Source: UBA1413 sp964552955 (lineage in GTDB: Bacteria; Bacteroidota; Bacteroidia; Bacteroidales; Prolixibacteraceae). Taken from it: DNA of 64,000 nt. Location: contig CAZKIU010000008.1 of NCBI GenBank assembly GCA_964552955.1, forward strand, positions 1 to 64,000, written 5' to 3'. The notes under the pieces were generated by a model. That model did not search any database, had not been told where the DNA came from, and worked only from the letters and a program-made list of their open reading frames with translations. Positions 49,503 through 58,061 of this stretch are shown one piece after another. Every line of letters starts with the position of its first letter. The first letter of the stretch is position 1. Made by a program: the position numbers and the translations under genes.

Positions 49503-50201
49503 TCAGTAAATGGGGTTAGGATTGCGATAGTCGGCTTCTATCTCTCCGTCTTTGAGCCGGATAATGCGATGGGCATGCCGGGCAATATCCTCTTCGTGGG
49601 TCACCATCAGCAGCGTGTTTCCTTTTCTGTGAATGTCGGCAAAGAGCTTCATGATCTCCTCAGAAATGCGGGAATCCAGGTTCCCGGTGGGTTCATCGGC
49701 AAGAATCAGGGATGGCCGGTTGATCAGGGCACGGGCGATGGCCACCCTTTGCCGCTGGCCCCCCGAGAGTTCGTTGGGCTTATGTTCCACCCTGTCGCCC
49801 AGTCCTACATCTTCCAGCATCTTCAGGGCCAGCTCGCGCCTCACCTGTTTCTTCTCCCCCGCATAAATCAACGGAAGCATGACATTCTCCAAAGCGGTAT
49901 TCCGCGGGAGCAGGTTGAAAACCTGGAAGACAAAACCAATCTCCCGGTTCCGGATTTCCGCCAGCTGGTTATCGCTCATGCTGCTCACCTCCGTGCCGTT
50001 GAGGATATAATTCCCCCCCGAAGGCGTGTCCAGACAACCAATGATGTTCATCAGTGTGGACTTTCCGGAACCTGAAGCTCCCATAACGGCCACATACTCC
50101 CCTTTTAAAATATCAAGGGTCACCGAACGCAAAGCCCTGACCACCGAGGGCCCGACCTTGTAATTCTTGGTGATCTTATCCAAGTGAATGACTTTCTCCA
50201 T
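49503..50201 (-). CDS. ABC transporter ATP-binding protein, MacB/LolD class
   Basis: ATPase subunit of a MacB/LolD-type mechanotransmission ABC system. The 232-residue protein from the ATG at 50201 has Walker A GASGSGKST, the subfamily stretch YILNGTEVSSMSDNQLAEIRN, the signature LSGGQRQRVAIARAL and Walker B LILADEPTGNLD. No permease gene is adjacent, so its partner lies elsewhere. It is between an uncharacterised gene and pduO, with short gaps. The TTG five codons upstream is in frame but less likely. Confidence 0.9.
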   Translation of the reverse strand: MEKVIHLDKITKNYKVGPSVVRALRSVTLDILKGEYVAVMGASGSGKSTLMNIIGCLDTPSGGNYILNGTEVSSMSDNQLAEIRNREIGFVFQVFNLLPRNTALENVMLPLIYAGEKKQVRRELALKMLEDVGLGDRVEHKPNELSGGQRQRVAIARALINRPSLILADEPTGNLDSRISEEIMKLFADIHRKGNTLLMVTHEEDIARHAHRIIRLKDGEIEADYRNPNPIY

Positions 50202-50219
50202 CTGAAAAAACCTCAATGC

Positions 50220-50819
50220 TCATATGAGAAACCACTCCCTGACGAAGTAGTTCTGTTTTCTGAATTTCGGGTTAAAAATAACGATTCCCGTATTATTTAC
50301 TTCAATGGTGATGGTGGTCTTCGTTGACTGGCGCAAGGTATTAAAAAAATTAGTCATCTCCAAATGGCGCAGTTGAAGGAGGATCCAGCAGGCGGGTTCT
50401 TTCCCTTCGGGCAGCTCCGGGGGGAAGTGGGCAGGAAGGCTTCCCACGATCATCTCTCGGCAGTCCCGCTCCCCCGCCCCTCCATGAGGATAAGGCTGAG
50501 CCTCCCCCGTATCCCCGCCATCCCTGCCGCCGGCGACTGATGGCCCCATCGCATCGATGATCCGACGCAACAGAGGCTCCTCCTCCTGCCAACGGAGGTG
50601 GTCAGGCTTAAAAAAAAGGAGCAGTCTGAGGAGCTTCTCCGCATCATTACGCTCCCTTCGCTTCAGGGACCCCAGCCATGCCCGCTGATGCGGGGTCAGA
50701 AACTTCTTCCCATAGAGGACCCTGGCCACCAAATGATAAACATAAGGCGAGTGAATTCTGAAACCATATGGATTGGTATGGATGGTGCCCATATTTCTGG
50801 TTGGTCCCTTTAATACCAT
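50220..50819 (-). CDS. uncharacterised protein resembling a reduced SAM-methyltransferase-like family
   Basis: About 199 residues from the ATG at 50819 (another ATG at 50792 and a GTG at 50867 are in frame). YGFRIHSPYVYHLVARVLYGKK and the end GIVIFNPKFRKQNYFVREWF recall a Bacteroidota family of methyltransferase-like proteins that begin with HSPF-V and end in a similar strand pair. The usual SAM-binding glycine motif is not visible and the centre is Gly/Pro-rich. It may be a degenerate paralogue. It is divergent from recG and 18 bases from the ABC ATPase gene. Confidence 0.5.
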   Translation of the reverse strand: MVLKGPTRNMGTIHTNPYGFRIHSPYVYHLVARVLYGKKFLTPHQRAWLGSLKRRERNDAEKLLRLLLFFKPDHLRWQEEEPLLRRIIDAMGPSVAGGRDGGDTGEAQPYPHGGAGERDCREMIVGSLPAHFPPELPEGKEPACWILLQLRHLEMTNFFNTLRQSTKTTITIEVNNTGIVIFNPKFRKQNYFVREWFLI

Positions 50820-50927
50820 AATTTTCCAATGCCCCTCCGGAATCTCCCCAAGGCCTGGAAGGTCCACCTGCGCCTATCGGCCCTTCCGGTTGCCGTAATT
50901 CCCGGCAGTTTTCTATCTTTGTTTGTC

Positions 50928-53030
50928 ATGACCGAATTCCTGGACCAAGATATTCAATTTTTACCGGGCATGGGGCCGGTGAGGGCCGGATTGCTAAAAA
51001 AAGAGCTGAATATTCAAACCTTCCGCGACCTGGTTTATTATTTTCCCTACAAATATATCGACCGCACCAAATTTTACAAAATAAGTGAGGTGCATGGCCA
51101 GATGCCGCACATCCAGGTCAAGGGAAAGATCACCTCCATGGAGGTCGTGGGCGTCGGGAGCAAGCAGCGGCTGACGGCCCTTTTCAGGGATGAGACCGGG
51201 TCTATAGAGCTGATTTGGTTCCAGGGGGTGAAATGGATGAAGGAACACCTGAAACTCAACACCCCGCTGATCGTCTTCGGAAAACCTGCCGAATTCAATG
51301 GAACCATCAACGTGGTCCACCCTGAAATCGAAACCGAAGGGGAGATGGCCCTGCAACCCGTGGGGATGTTCCAGTCGCATTACATCACCACCGAGCAGAT
51401 GAAGAAGAAGTTCCTGACCTCGAAGGCCCTGAACAAGCTCATGCTGCTGCTGGTGGATAAAATGAAAGGCAAAATTCCGGAGACATTGCCTGCACCGCTC
51501 ATCGGCAAGCTGAAGCTGATGTCGCTGGAAGCCGCCCTGACAACGGTCCACAAACCTGCCAACACCCTGGATCTGAAGAATGCGCGCTTCAGATTGAAAT
51601 TCGAGGAGCTGTTTTTAATCCAGCTTAAAATCCTGGGACTTAAGCACGCCAGGGAGAGCAAGTTCGTCGGGCATCCTTTCACGCAGGTAGGCTACAATTT
51701 CAATACCTTTTATCACCATTATCTTCCCTTTCCGCTGACCGAAGCACAGAAACGGGTGATCAGGGAAATCCGCAGGGATCTCTCCCGTTCCATCCAGATG
51801 AACCGGTTGCTTCAGGGTGACGTGGGAAGCGGCAAGACCCTGGTGGCGCTGATGACAGCACTGATTGCCATGGACAACGGTTTTCAGGCCTGCCTGATGG
51901 CCCCCACAGAAATCCTGGCCCAACAACATTATGCCACCATCTCCCGGCTGGTGGAGGGGATGCATGTAGAGACCGGACTGCTGACGGGTTCTACGAAGGC
52001 ATCGGAGCGAACACAGCTGCATGCCAGGCTGAGTGAGGGGAGCCTTCAGCTCCTCATAGGCACCCATGCCCTCATTGAGGATGCGGTGGTGTTCAAACAA
52101 CTGGGACTGGTGATCATCGACGAGCAGCATCGCTTCGGGGTGGCCCAGCGGGCCAAACTATGGCAGAAAAACGATGTCATCCCCCCGCACATTCTGGTGA
52201 TGACGGCCACGCCTATTCCCAGAACACTAGCCATGACGGTCTATGGCGACCTTGACGTCTCGGTCATCGACGAACTGCCCCCGGGGCGCAAACCCATACA
52301 GACCCTCCATTTTTTCGAAAACAAACGGCAGGAAGTATACCAGTTCATCGGCAGAAAGATTGGGGAAGGCCGGCAGGTCTACATGGTCTACCCCCTGATC
52401 TCGGAATCGGAAACCCTTGACCTGAAGAACCTGGAGGAGGGATTCCGCCATATCTCTGATGCCTTTCCCGGGTATGAGGTCTGCATGGTCCACGGCCGGA
52501 TGAAACCGCAGGAGAAAGAGCGGGAGATGGTCCGGTTCAAGGAGGGAAAAACTCAGATCATGGTGGCCACCACCGTCATCGAGGTGGGTGTTGACGTTCC
52601 CAATGCCTCGGTGATGGTCATCGAGAGTGCCGAGCGGTTTGGGCTGTCGCAGTTGCACCAGTTGCGGGGGCGCGTGGGACGCGGGGCGGAGCAATCCTTT
52701 TGTCTGCTGATGTCCTCCTTCAAGCTGACCAATGAAAGCCGCAAACGGCTGGCGACCATGGTCCGCACCAATGACGGCTTTGAAATTGCCGAAATGGACA
52801 TGCGGCTGAGGGGCCCCGGCGATATGGAAGGCACCCAGCAAAGCGGTATGGGGTTCGACCTGAAAATCGCCAACCTGGCCAAAGACGGCCAGATCCTGGA
52901 ACTGGCCCGCCAACATGCACGCGACATCCTCGACAGTGACCCCCGGCTCGAAAGCGACGACTACTGCATCCTACGCAAAACTCTCTCCCAGGGCAAAAAA
53001 ACCGAATTCGAATGGTCGGTCATCAGTTGA
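50928..53030 (+). CDS. recG: ATP-dependent DNA helicase RecG
   Basis: Reverses stalled replication forks and processes branched DNA. From the ATG at 50928 the 700-residue protein has the wedge/OB domain with the RecG start DIQFLPGMGPVRAGLLKKE. The helicase motifs include Walker A LLQGDVGSGKT, IIDEQHRFGVAQR, MTATPIPRTLA and the C-terminal QLRGRVGRGAEQSFCLL with the TRG-type end. The open frame upstream of 50928 looks non-coding. It overlaps no gene and is 19 bases ahead of the potassium channel gene. Confidence 0.95.
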   Translation: MTEFLDQDIQFLPGMGPVRAGLLKKELNIQTFRDLVYYFPYKYIDRTKFYKISEVHGQMPHIQVKGKITSMEVVGVGSKQRLTALFRDETGSIELIWFQGVKWMKEHLKLNTPLIVFGKPAEFNGTINVVHPEIETEGEMALQPVGMFQSHYITTEQMKKKFLTSKALNKLMLLLVDKMKGKIPETLPAPLIGKLKLMSLEAALTTVHKPANTLDLKNARFRLKFEELFLIQLKILGLKHARESKFVGHPFTQVGYNFNTFYHHYLPFPLTEAQKRVIREIRRDLSRSIQMNRLLQGDVGSGKTLVALMTALIAMDNGFQACLMAPTEILAQQHYATISRLVEGMHVETGLLTGSTKASERTQLHARLSEGSLQLLIGTHALIEDAVVFKQLGLVIIDEQHRFGVAQRAKLWQKNDVIPPHILVMTATPIPRTLAMTVYGDLDVSVIDELPPGRKPIQTLHFFENKRQEVYQFIGRKIGEGRQVYMVYPLISESETLDLKNLEEGFRHISDAFPGYEVCMVHGRMKPQEKEREMVRFKEGKTQIMVATTVIEVGVDVPNASVMVIESAERFGLSQLHQLRGRVGRGAEQSFCLLMSSFKLTNESRKRLATMVRTNDGFEIAEMDMRLRGPGDMEGTQQSGMGFDLKIANLAKDGQILELARQHARDILDSDPRLESDDYCILRKTLSQGKKTEFEWSVIS

Positions 53031-53049
53031 CACCTCAAAAAATAACATA

Positions 53050-53853
53050 ATGAAAGCGCTCAGGCAAAAGCTCTACAGCATCATCTTCGAAGCCGATACC
53101 CGCGAAGGGAAGCTCTTCGACGAAATCCTGCTGGGAACCATCCTTTTCAGCATCCTCCTGGTGATGCTCGAAAGCGTCCCCTCCATCAGAGCCCGTTACT
53201 ATACGCCGTTGCGGGTTCTGGAATGGACCATCACTGCCGTTTTCACGATAGAATATTTAGTCCGCATCTGGGTGGTCCATAAGCCCTTGAAATATATCTT
53301 CAGTTTTTACGGACTGGTAGATCTTTTCGCCCTTCTCCCCACCTATCTGGGGTTGTTGTTTGCCGGAGGACAGAGCCTGATTGTGATCAGGGCCATCAGA
53401 CTGCTGCGGGTCTTCCGGATTCTGAAGCTGAGCAGGTACACCCGTGCGGGGCGGCTGATTGCGGGGGCCCTCTGGAACAGCCGCGAGAAAATCAGCGTAT
53501 TCATCATTTTCGTCCTTACTCTGGCCCTGATCATCGGCACCCTGATCTACCTCATCGAGGGGGAGAAGTCGGGCTTCACCGATATCCCCACCAGCATCTA
53601 CTGGGCCATCGTCACCCTCACCACGGTCGGTTACGGCGATCTCTCCCCGGTGACCGGCTTGGGGAAGTTTCTGGCCAGCATTGTGATGATATTGGGCTAT
53701 TCGATTATAGCAGTACCCACAGGGATCGTCACGGCCAGTCTGTTGGGAAAGAAGGAGAATTACAACACCCAGGTGTGCCGTCACTGCCTTCTTGAAAAAC
53801 ACGACGACGATGCCCGTTTCTGCAAGCGCTGCGGGGCTTCCCTGGAAGAATAA
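53050..53853 (+). CDS. voltage-gated potassium channel with C-terminal zinc ribbon
   Basis: A 267-residue ion channel of the six-helix type. A voltage-sensor helix with regular arginines is at 112-130 (IVIRAIRLLRVFRILKLSRY), and the pore has the K+ filter TTVGYGD at 191-197 before the last helix. After a short linker, CRHC (243-246) and CKRC (258-261) form a probable zinc ribbon, which could sense redox state or metal or serve in assembly. I chose the ATG at 53050; the frame is open further upstream inside recG. It lies 19 bases after recG. Confidence 0.9.
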   Translation: MKALRQKLYSIIFEADTREGKLFDEILLGTILFSILLVMLESVPSIRARYYTPLRVLEWTITAVFTIEYLVRIWVVHKPLKYIFSFYGLVDLFALLPTYLGLLFAGGQSLIVIRAIRLLRVFRILKLSRYTRAGRLIAGALWNSREKISVFIIFVLTLALIIGTLIYLIEGEKSGFTDIPTSIYWAIVTLTTVGYGDLSPVTGLGKFLASIVMILGYSIIAVPTGIVTASLLGKKENYNTQVCRHCLLEKHDDDARFCKRCGASLEE

Positions 53854-53935
53854 AAACACTATTGTATAACATATTATTTGGCAGATTGGCCGGAAATCGT
53901 TATCTTGCCTTTCTGAAACCACAAACCGAAACCTT

Positions 53936-54511
53936 ATGCTCCGAAGATTGCTGCCACCACCACAGTGGCGTTTTCCGGTCCTGATCCTTGCAGGGATTTT
54001 TACAGGTCTGGGTCTTTTTTCGGTTTACCTGGGGAAAGCCCATCTTTATCTTTCCGACAAACCAGAAGCATGTGTCAACTGTCACATCATGGCCCCCCAG
54101 TATGCCACCTGGAACCACAGTGCCCACCGTGAGAAAGCCCACTGCAACGATTGTCATGTGCCTCACAATAACGTGTTCAACAAGTATTATTTCAAGGCCA
54201 ATGACGGGTTACGCCATTCCACCCTTTTCACCCTCCGGATGGAGCGGCAGGTGATCAGGATCCTGGAGCCCGGGGCGAAAGTGGTCCAGAACAACTGTAT
54301 CCGGTGCCACGGGAAGCTCCTGGTGGATCCCAGGCTGGAAGCCTCGGTGGCCATGTACAGGGGAGTCAGGGAAGGGCGCCGCTGTATCGAATGCCACCGT
54401 GAAGTGCCCCACGGAAGAGTCAACAGCCTCTCGAGTGTTCCCTTTGCCAGGGTGCCCCTTCTCGAAAGCCCGGTGCCCGAATGGCTCCGCAGTACGCTTA
54501 AAAACAATTAA
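53936..54511 (+). CDS. nrfH: cytochrome c nitrite reductase small subunit NrfH
   Basis: Membrane-anchored tetraheme quinol dehydrogenase that feeds electrons from menaquinol to NrfA. The 191-residue protein has one N-terminal helix (about residues 13-33) and four CXXCH heme sites (CVNCH at 46-50, CNDCH, CIRCH, CIECH). It is 12 bases ahead of nrfA and belongs to the NapC/NirT family. Maturation genes are not in the window. Confidence 0.95.
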   Translation: MLRRLLPPPQWRFPVLILAGIFTGLGLFSVYLGKAHLYLSDKPEACVNCHIMAPQYATWNHSAHREKAHCNDCHVPHNNVFNKYYFKANDGLRHSTLFTLRMERQVIRILEPGAKVVQNNCIRCHGKLLVDPRLEASVAMYRGVREGRRCIECHREVPHGRVNSLSSVPFARVPLLESPVPEWLRSTLKNN

Positions 54512-54523
54512 AACGATAAACCT

Positions 54524-56026
54524 ATGAAGTCATTAACCGAACTGACCCAGAAAAAGCCCGGACTGGCGTGGTTGCTGTTTTTCATCACCATCGGCATCGT
54601 CTTTCTGCTCGGGTTGCTGGCCTCCTCCATCATTGAGCGCCGTGCGGAGGCCTTGTTTGTGAACACACCCAAAACGGAAATCCGCGATGGAGAGGTACGC
54701 AATGAAATCTGGGGGGAGAACTACCCCCGTGAATTCCAATCTTATTACGGGACCGCCGATACGACCTTCCGGAGCAAGCACGGGGGCAATGCCACTGTCG
54801 ACGTGCTGGAGGAGGTGCCCGAGATGGTGGTGCTCTGGGCGGGATATCTTTTTTCGCGCGATTACAAGCAGGGACGGGGCCACTTCTACGCGGTGGAAGA
54901 TATCTACAACACCCTGCGCACCGGCGCTCCCATGACCGCCGATGCGGGTCCCCAGCCTACCACCTGCTGGACCTGTAAAAGTCCCGACGTCCCCCGCATG
55001 ATGAAGGAGGAAGGAATCACCCAGTATTATAGTGGTATGTGGGCCCGTCTCGGCCCTGAGATCGTTAACCCCATCGGGTGTGCCGACTGCCATGATGCCA
55101 AAACTGCCAACCTGCACATCTCCAGGCCCGCGCTGATCGAAGCCTTCGAAAGACAAGGCCGTGACATCACCAATGCCAGCTACCAGGAGATGCGCACCCT
55201 GGTATGTGCCCAATGCCACGTCGAATACTATTTCAATAAGAAAGTGGCCGAAGGAGCCAACACCCTGACCTTTCCGTGGGACAACGGCATGACGGTTGAA
55301 GAAATGGAGGCTTACTACGACAACATCGAATTCAGTGACTGGACCCACGCCCTGAGCAAGGCGCCCATGCTGAAAGCCCAGCACCCCGACTATGAGGTAG
55401 CCCAACATGGTATCCATGCCCAGCGGGGCGTGGCCTGCGCCGACTGCCACATGCCTTACCAGAGCGAGGGAGGGGTGAAATTCACCAACCATAAGATGCA
55501 GAGCCCGCTGAATAATATCGCCGCCTCATGCCAGGTGTGCCATCGCGAGGAAGCCGAAACCCTGGTGCAGAATGTCTATGACCGCCAGGACAAGGTACTG
55601 GCAGCCCGTCATGAGTTGGAAAAAGTACTGGTCCGCGGCCATGTGGAAGCCCAAAAAGCCTGGGAACTGGGGGCTACCGAAGCCCAGATGAAGGAGATCC
55701 TTCATGGCCTGCGCAGAGCCCAGTGGCGCTGGGATTATGTGGCAGCCACCCACGGAGGTTCCTTCCATGCCCCCGTCGAATGCGCCCGCATCGTGGCCAA
55801 CGGCCTGACTATCGCCCAGGATACCCGCATCTTATTGGCCCGGCTCCTCGCCACCCTGGGCTTCAACCAGGAAGTCCCCTACCCCGACCTCTCCTCCAAA
55901 GCCAAAGCTCAGGAATTCATCGGCCTCGACATGAAAAAATTCCATGAAGATAAAGCCGCCTTCCTGAAAGAGATCGTCCCTGCCTGGAAATCCGCAGCCG
56001 CCGACCGGCAGAGCAAATGGAACTGA
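54524..56026 (+). CDS. nrfA: ammonia-forming cytochrome c nitrite reductase NrfA
   Basis: Reduces nitrite to ammonium by six electrons in the periplasm, allowing respiratory use of nitrite or its detoxification. The 500-residue protein has an N-terminal helix (about 14-35), the special catalytic CXXCK heme site CWTCK at 148-152 and four CXXCH sites (GCADCH, CAQCH, CADCHMPY, CQVCH). Calcium-site and QAH-type motifs (MLKAQHPDYE) are in place. The C-terminal residues DRQSKWN and stop appear to be the seed unit of the 35-bp array that follows. A terminator lies at 56216. Confidence 0.96.
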   Translation: MKSLTELTQKKPGLAWLLFFITIGIVFLLGLLASSIIERRAEALFVNTPKTEIRDGEVRNEIWGENYPREFQSYYGTADTTFRSKHGGNATVDVLEEVPEMVVLWAGYLFSRDYKQGRGHFYAVEDIYNTLRTGAPMTADAGPQPTTCWTCKSPDVPRMMKEEGITQYYSGMWARLGPEIVNPIGCADCHDAKTANLHISRPALIEAFERQGRDITNASYQEMRTLVCAQCHVEYYFNKKVAEGANTLTFPWDNGMTVEEMEAYYDNIEFSDWTHALSKAPMLKAQHPDYEVAQHGIHAQRGVACADCHMPYQSEGGVKFTNHKMQSPLNNIAASCQVCHREEAETLVQNVYDRQDKVLAARHELEKVLVRGHVEAQKAWELGATEAQMKEILHGLRRAQWRWDYVAATHGGSFHAPVECARIVANGLTIAQDTRILLARLLATLGFNQEVPYPDLSSKAKAQEFIGLDMKKFHEDKAAFLKEIVPAWKSAAADRQSKWN

Positions 56027-56180
56027 GGCGTTCAACCAAACGCCAGTAAAATGACTCGCGCTGCTTTGAACTGACCGGAAGAACAAACTGAACTGACGCT
56101 GTGAACCAACCGGCAGAACATTGATTCACGCTGATGTGAACTGACCGGAAGAACAAACTGAACTGACGCTGTGAACCGGA
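56003..56180. repeat. degenerate 35-bp tandem array growing out of the nrfA 3' end
   Basis: Four or five units of about 35 bp share GACCGG-A-GAACAAA and GAACTGACGCTG. Two units, starting near 56076 and 56146, are nearly identical. The stretch 56003-56030, which encodes the last residues and stop of nrfA, matches the same unit with a few changes. Confidence 0.75.
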
Positions 56181-56215
56181 CTGCTCAGAAGATCTTCCTT
56201 GCATTTACAACATAG

Positions 56216-56259
56216 AAAATCGAAAGGTCACCGGAGAATCAGGTGGCCTTTCGATTTTT
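56216..56259 (+). terminator. intrinsic terminator of nrfHA
   Basis: Long hairpin with arms AAAATCGAAAGGTCACC (56216-56232) and GGTGGCCTTTCGATTTT (56242-56258), one G-T pair, nine-base loop and a T-rich end. It lies 190 bases after nrfA, beyond the 35-bp array. Apart from array, terminator and the thyA promoter element, the 412-bp gap holds no gene. Confidence 0.85.
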
Positions 56260-56320
56260 ATGGGAAGAAGCCAACAGGGTGCCGGCCCTTATTCTGTCAC
56301 CCACACCATTCAAATTGTTC

Positions 56321-56328
56321 TATATTTG
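56321..56328 (+). promoter_or_regulatory. -7 promoter element of thyA
   Basis: TATATTTG fits TAnnTTTG and lies 110 bases ahead of the thyA start, leaving a leader of about 100 bases. No convincing -33 TTG is seen. Confidence 0.45.
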
Positions 56329-56438
56329 TGGGGGTGAAATATTCATGCGTCACAAGCACCCCAACCGGAATAATCTGACCACATGGATATTCCATCTGAC
56401 TCACGGAAGAAGCCATAACAACTTAATATCTTGAGTAG

Positions 56439-57233
56439 ATGAAACAATATTTAGACCTGCTGGATACCATTCTAAAGGAGGGAGTAGAGAAAAAGGACCG
56501 CACCGGAACCGGCACACTGAGCATTTTCGGGCACCAGATGCGCTTCCGCCTGAGTGAAGGTTTTCCGGTGGTGACGACCAAAAAGCTCCATCTGAAATCG
56601 ATTATTCATGAACTCCTGTGGTTCCTCCAGGGGGATACCAATGTCAGGTATTTACAGGAAAAAGGGGTGCGCATCTGGAATGAATGGGCGGGTGAAGACG
56701 GCGAGCTGGGGCCCGTCTATGGGGCACAATGGCGAAGCTGGACCGCCTCCGACGGCCGGACCATCGACCAGATCAGCCAGGTGGTGGAGAGCCTGAAAAA
56801 CAACCCCGATTCACGGCGTCATATCGTCAGCGCCTGGAATGTGGGTGACCTGGAGAAAATGCACCTGCCCCCCTGTCATCTTCTCTTTCAGTTTTATGTG
56901 GCCGGCGGCCGGCTCTCCTGTCAACTCTACCAACGCAGTTGTGACGTCTTCCTGGGGGTGCCCTTCAACATCGCCTCCTATGCCCTGCTCACCCTGATGA
57001 TGGCTCAGGTGACCGGTTATGAGCCCGGCGACTTCGTGTGGACCGGCGGCGACGTCCATATTTATACCAACCACCTCGAACAGGTGAAACTGCAGCTCAC
57101 CCGCCAGCCCCTGCCCCTGCCCGAAATGAGACTTAACCCGGAAGTGAAAAATATCTTTGACTTCAAATATGAGAACTTCGAACTGGTCAACTACCAGGCC
57201 CATCCCCATATCCCCGGCCAAGTCGCCGTCTAA
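56439..57233 (+). CDS. thyA: thymidylate synthase
   Basis: Methylates dUMP to dTMP using methylenetetrahydrofolate, giving dihydrofolate. The 264-residue protein is full length with KKDRTGTGTLSIFGHQMRF near the start, the catalytic cysteine in LPPCHLLFQFYV, the QRSCDVFLGVPFNIASYA stretch and HIYTNHLEQ. It precedes the DHFR gene, which regenerates its folate product; the two are separated by 210 bases that contain a heptamer array. Confidence 0.97.
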   Translation: MKQYLDLLDTILKEGVEKKDRTGTGTLSIFGHQMRFRLSEGFPVVTTKKLHLKSIIHELLWFLQGDTNVRYLQEKGVRIWNEWAGEDGELGPVYGAQWRSWTASDGRTIDQISQVVESLKNNPDSRRHIVSAWNVGDLEKMHLPPCHLLFQFYVAGGRLSCQLYQRSCDVFLGVPFNIASYALLTLMMAQVTGYEPGDFVWTGGDVHIYTNHLEQVKLQLTRQPLPLPEMRLNPEVKNIFDFKYENFELVNYQAHPHIPGQVAV

Positions 57234-57327
57234 CCCCAACCCGCCCACCCCCCGGTTCCCGCCAGGCCAGGGATGGCAGCCAGATCCAGACTCACGCAGC
57301 ATAGCGGAGTCTCGACTCAGTCGGGAA

Positions 57328-57439
57328 GATTCCAGACTCAAGATTCCAGATTCCAGACTCCAGACTCCAGATTCCAGATTCCAGACTCAAGATTCCAGAT
57401 TCCAGATTCCAGACTCAAGATTCCAGACTCAAGACTCAT
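57328..57439. repeat. 7-bp tandem array between thyA and folA
   Basis: About 16 heptamers GATTCCA/GACTCCA/GACTCAA in register, ending five bases before the folA start codon. Same family as the arrays at 9640 and 45062. The frame through it joins folA without a stop but encodes only a low-complexity peptide. Confidence 0.93.
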
Positions 57440-57443
57440 TTTT

Positions 57444-57959
57444 ATGAATAACATTTCCATCATTGTCGCCATTGCCGAGAATTTCGCCATCGGAAAGGAG
57501 AACGACCTGTTGTTTCATCTGCCCGATGATCTGAAACGGTTTAAGAAGATTACCCTGGGCCATCCGGTCATCATGGGGCGCAACACGCTGTTGTCGTTGC
57601 CCCGGTGGCCCCTGCCCGGAAGAAGGAATATTGTGATCACCGACCAGCGGGAAGATGATTTTCCGGGGTGTGAGACGGTTTTTAGCGTCGCCGAAGCCAC
57701 GGCCAGGATCGCGGGCGAAACGGAAGCCTTTGTGATTGGGGGCGGCTCCATCTACCGTCAGTTTTTCCCGTTGGCCCACAGGCTTTATCTTACCCTGGTG
57801 CATCGGCCTTTCGATGCCGACACCTGGTTCCCCGAAATCGACTACTCCGCCTGGACCGAGATCAGCCGGGAGGATCATTTTGACGAGACCAACGGCTTTG
57901 CCTATTCCTACCTGAACCTGGAAAGGAAAGATCCGAAGGGACAAGATGTGTTGGGATGA
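57444..57959 (+). CDS. folA: dihydrofolate reductase
   Basis: Reduces dihydrofolate to tetrahydrofolate with NADPH. The 171-residue protein has the typical start MNNISIIVAIAENFAIGKEN, the FHLPDDLKRFK region with the catalytic Asp, GHPVIMGRNTLLSLP and VIGGGSIYRQFFP. The ATG at 57444 is supported by family alignment. The heptamer array replaces a normal leader, so ribosome binding must use bases within the array or the five T just before the start. Confidence 0.96.
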   Translation: MNNISIIVAIAENFAIGKENDLLFHLPDDLKRFKKITLGHPVIMGRNTLLSLPRWPLPGRRNIVITDQREDDFPGCETVFSVAEATARIAGETEAFVIGGGSIYRQFFPLAHRLYLTLVHRPFDADTWFPEIDYSAWTEISREDHFDETNGFAYSYLNLERKDPKGQDVLG

Positions 57960-58061
57960 GGTTGAGGCGGGTGCATATGCACCGGGCCCCGGCGCCCACA
58001 GTAAACAGTGACGTGACCAAGGGCAGGAAAAGGCTACAGTGACCAGAGTAAACCCAAAAAT

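Noticed and set aside
52915..53049. Upstream start of the potassium channel inside recG
   Set aside because: The extra 45 residues are the alternative frame of recG; the membrane protein begins normally at 53050.
56003..56180. CRISPR array
   Set aside because: Units are directly adjacent and degenerate, with no spacers of independent sequence and no cas genes.
57273..57443. In-frame N-terminal extension of DHFR
   Set aside because: It encodes only the heptamer array (QDSRFQIP-like periodicity); all DHFRs begin at the MNNISIIVA position.
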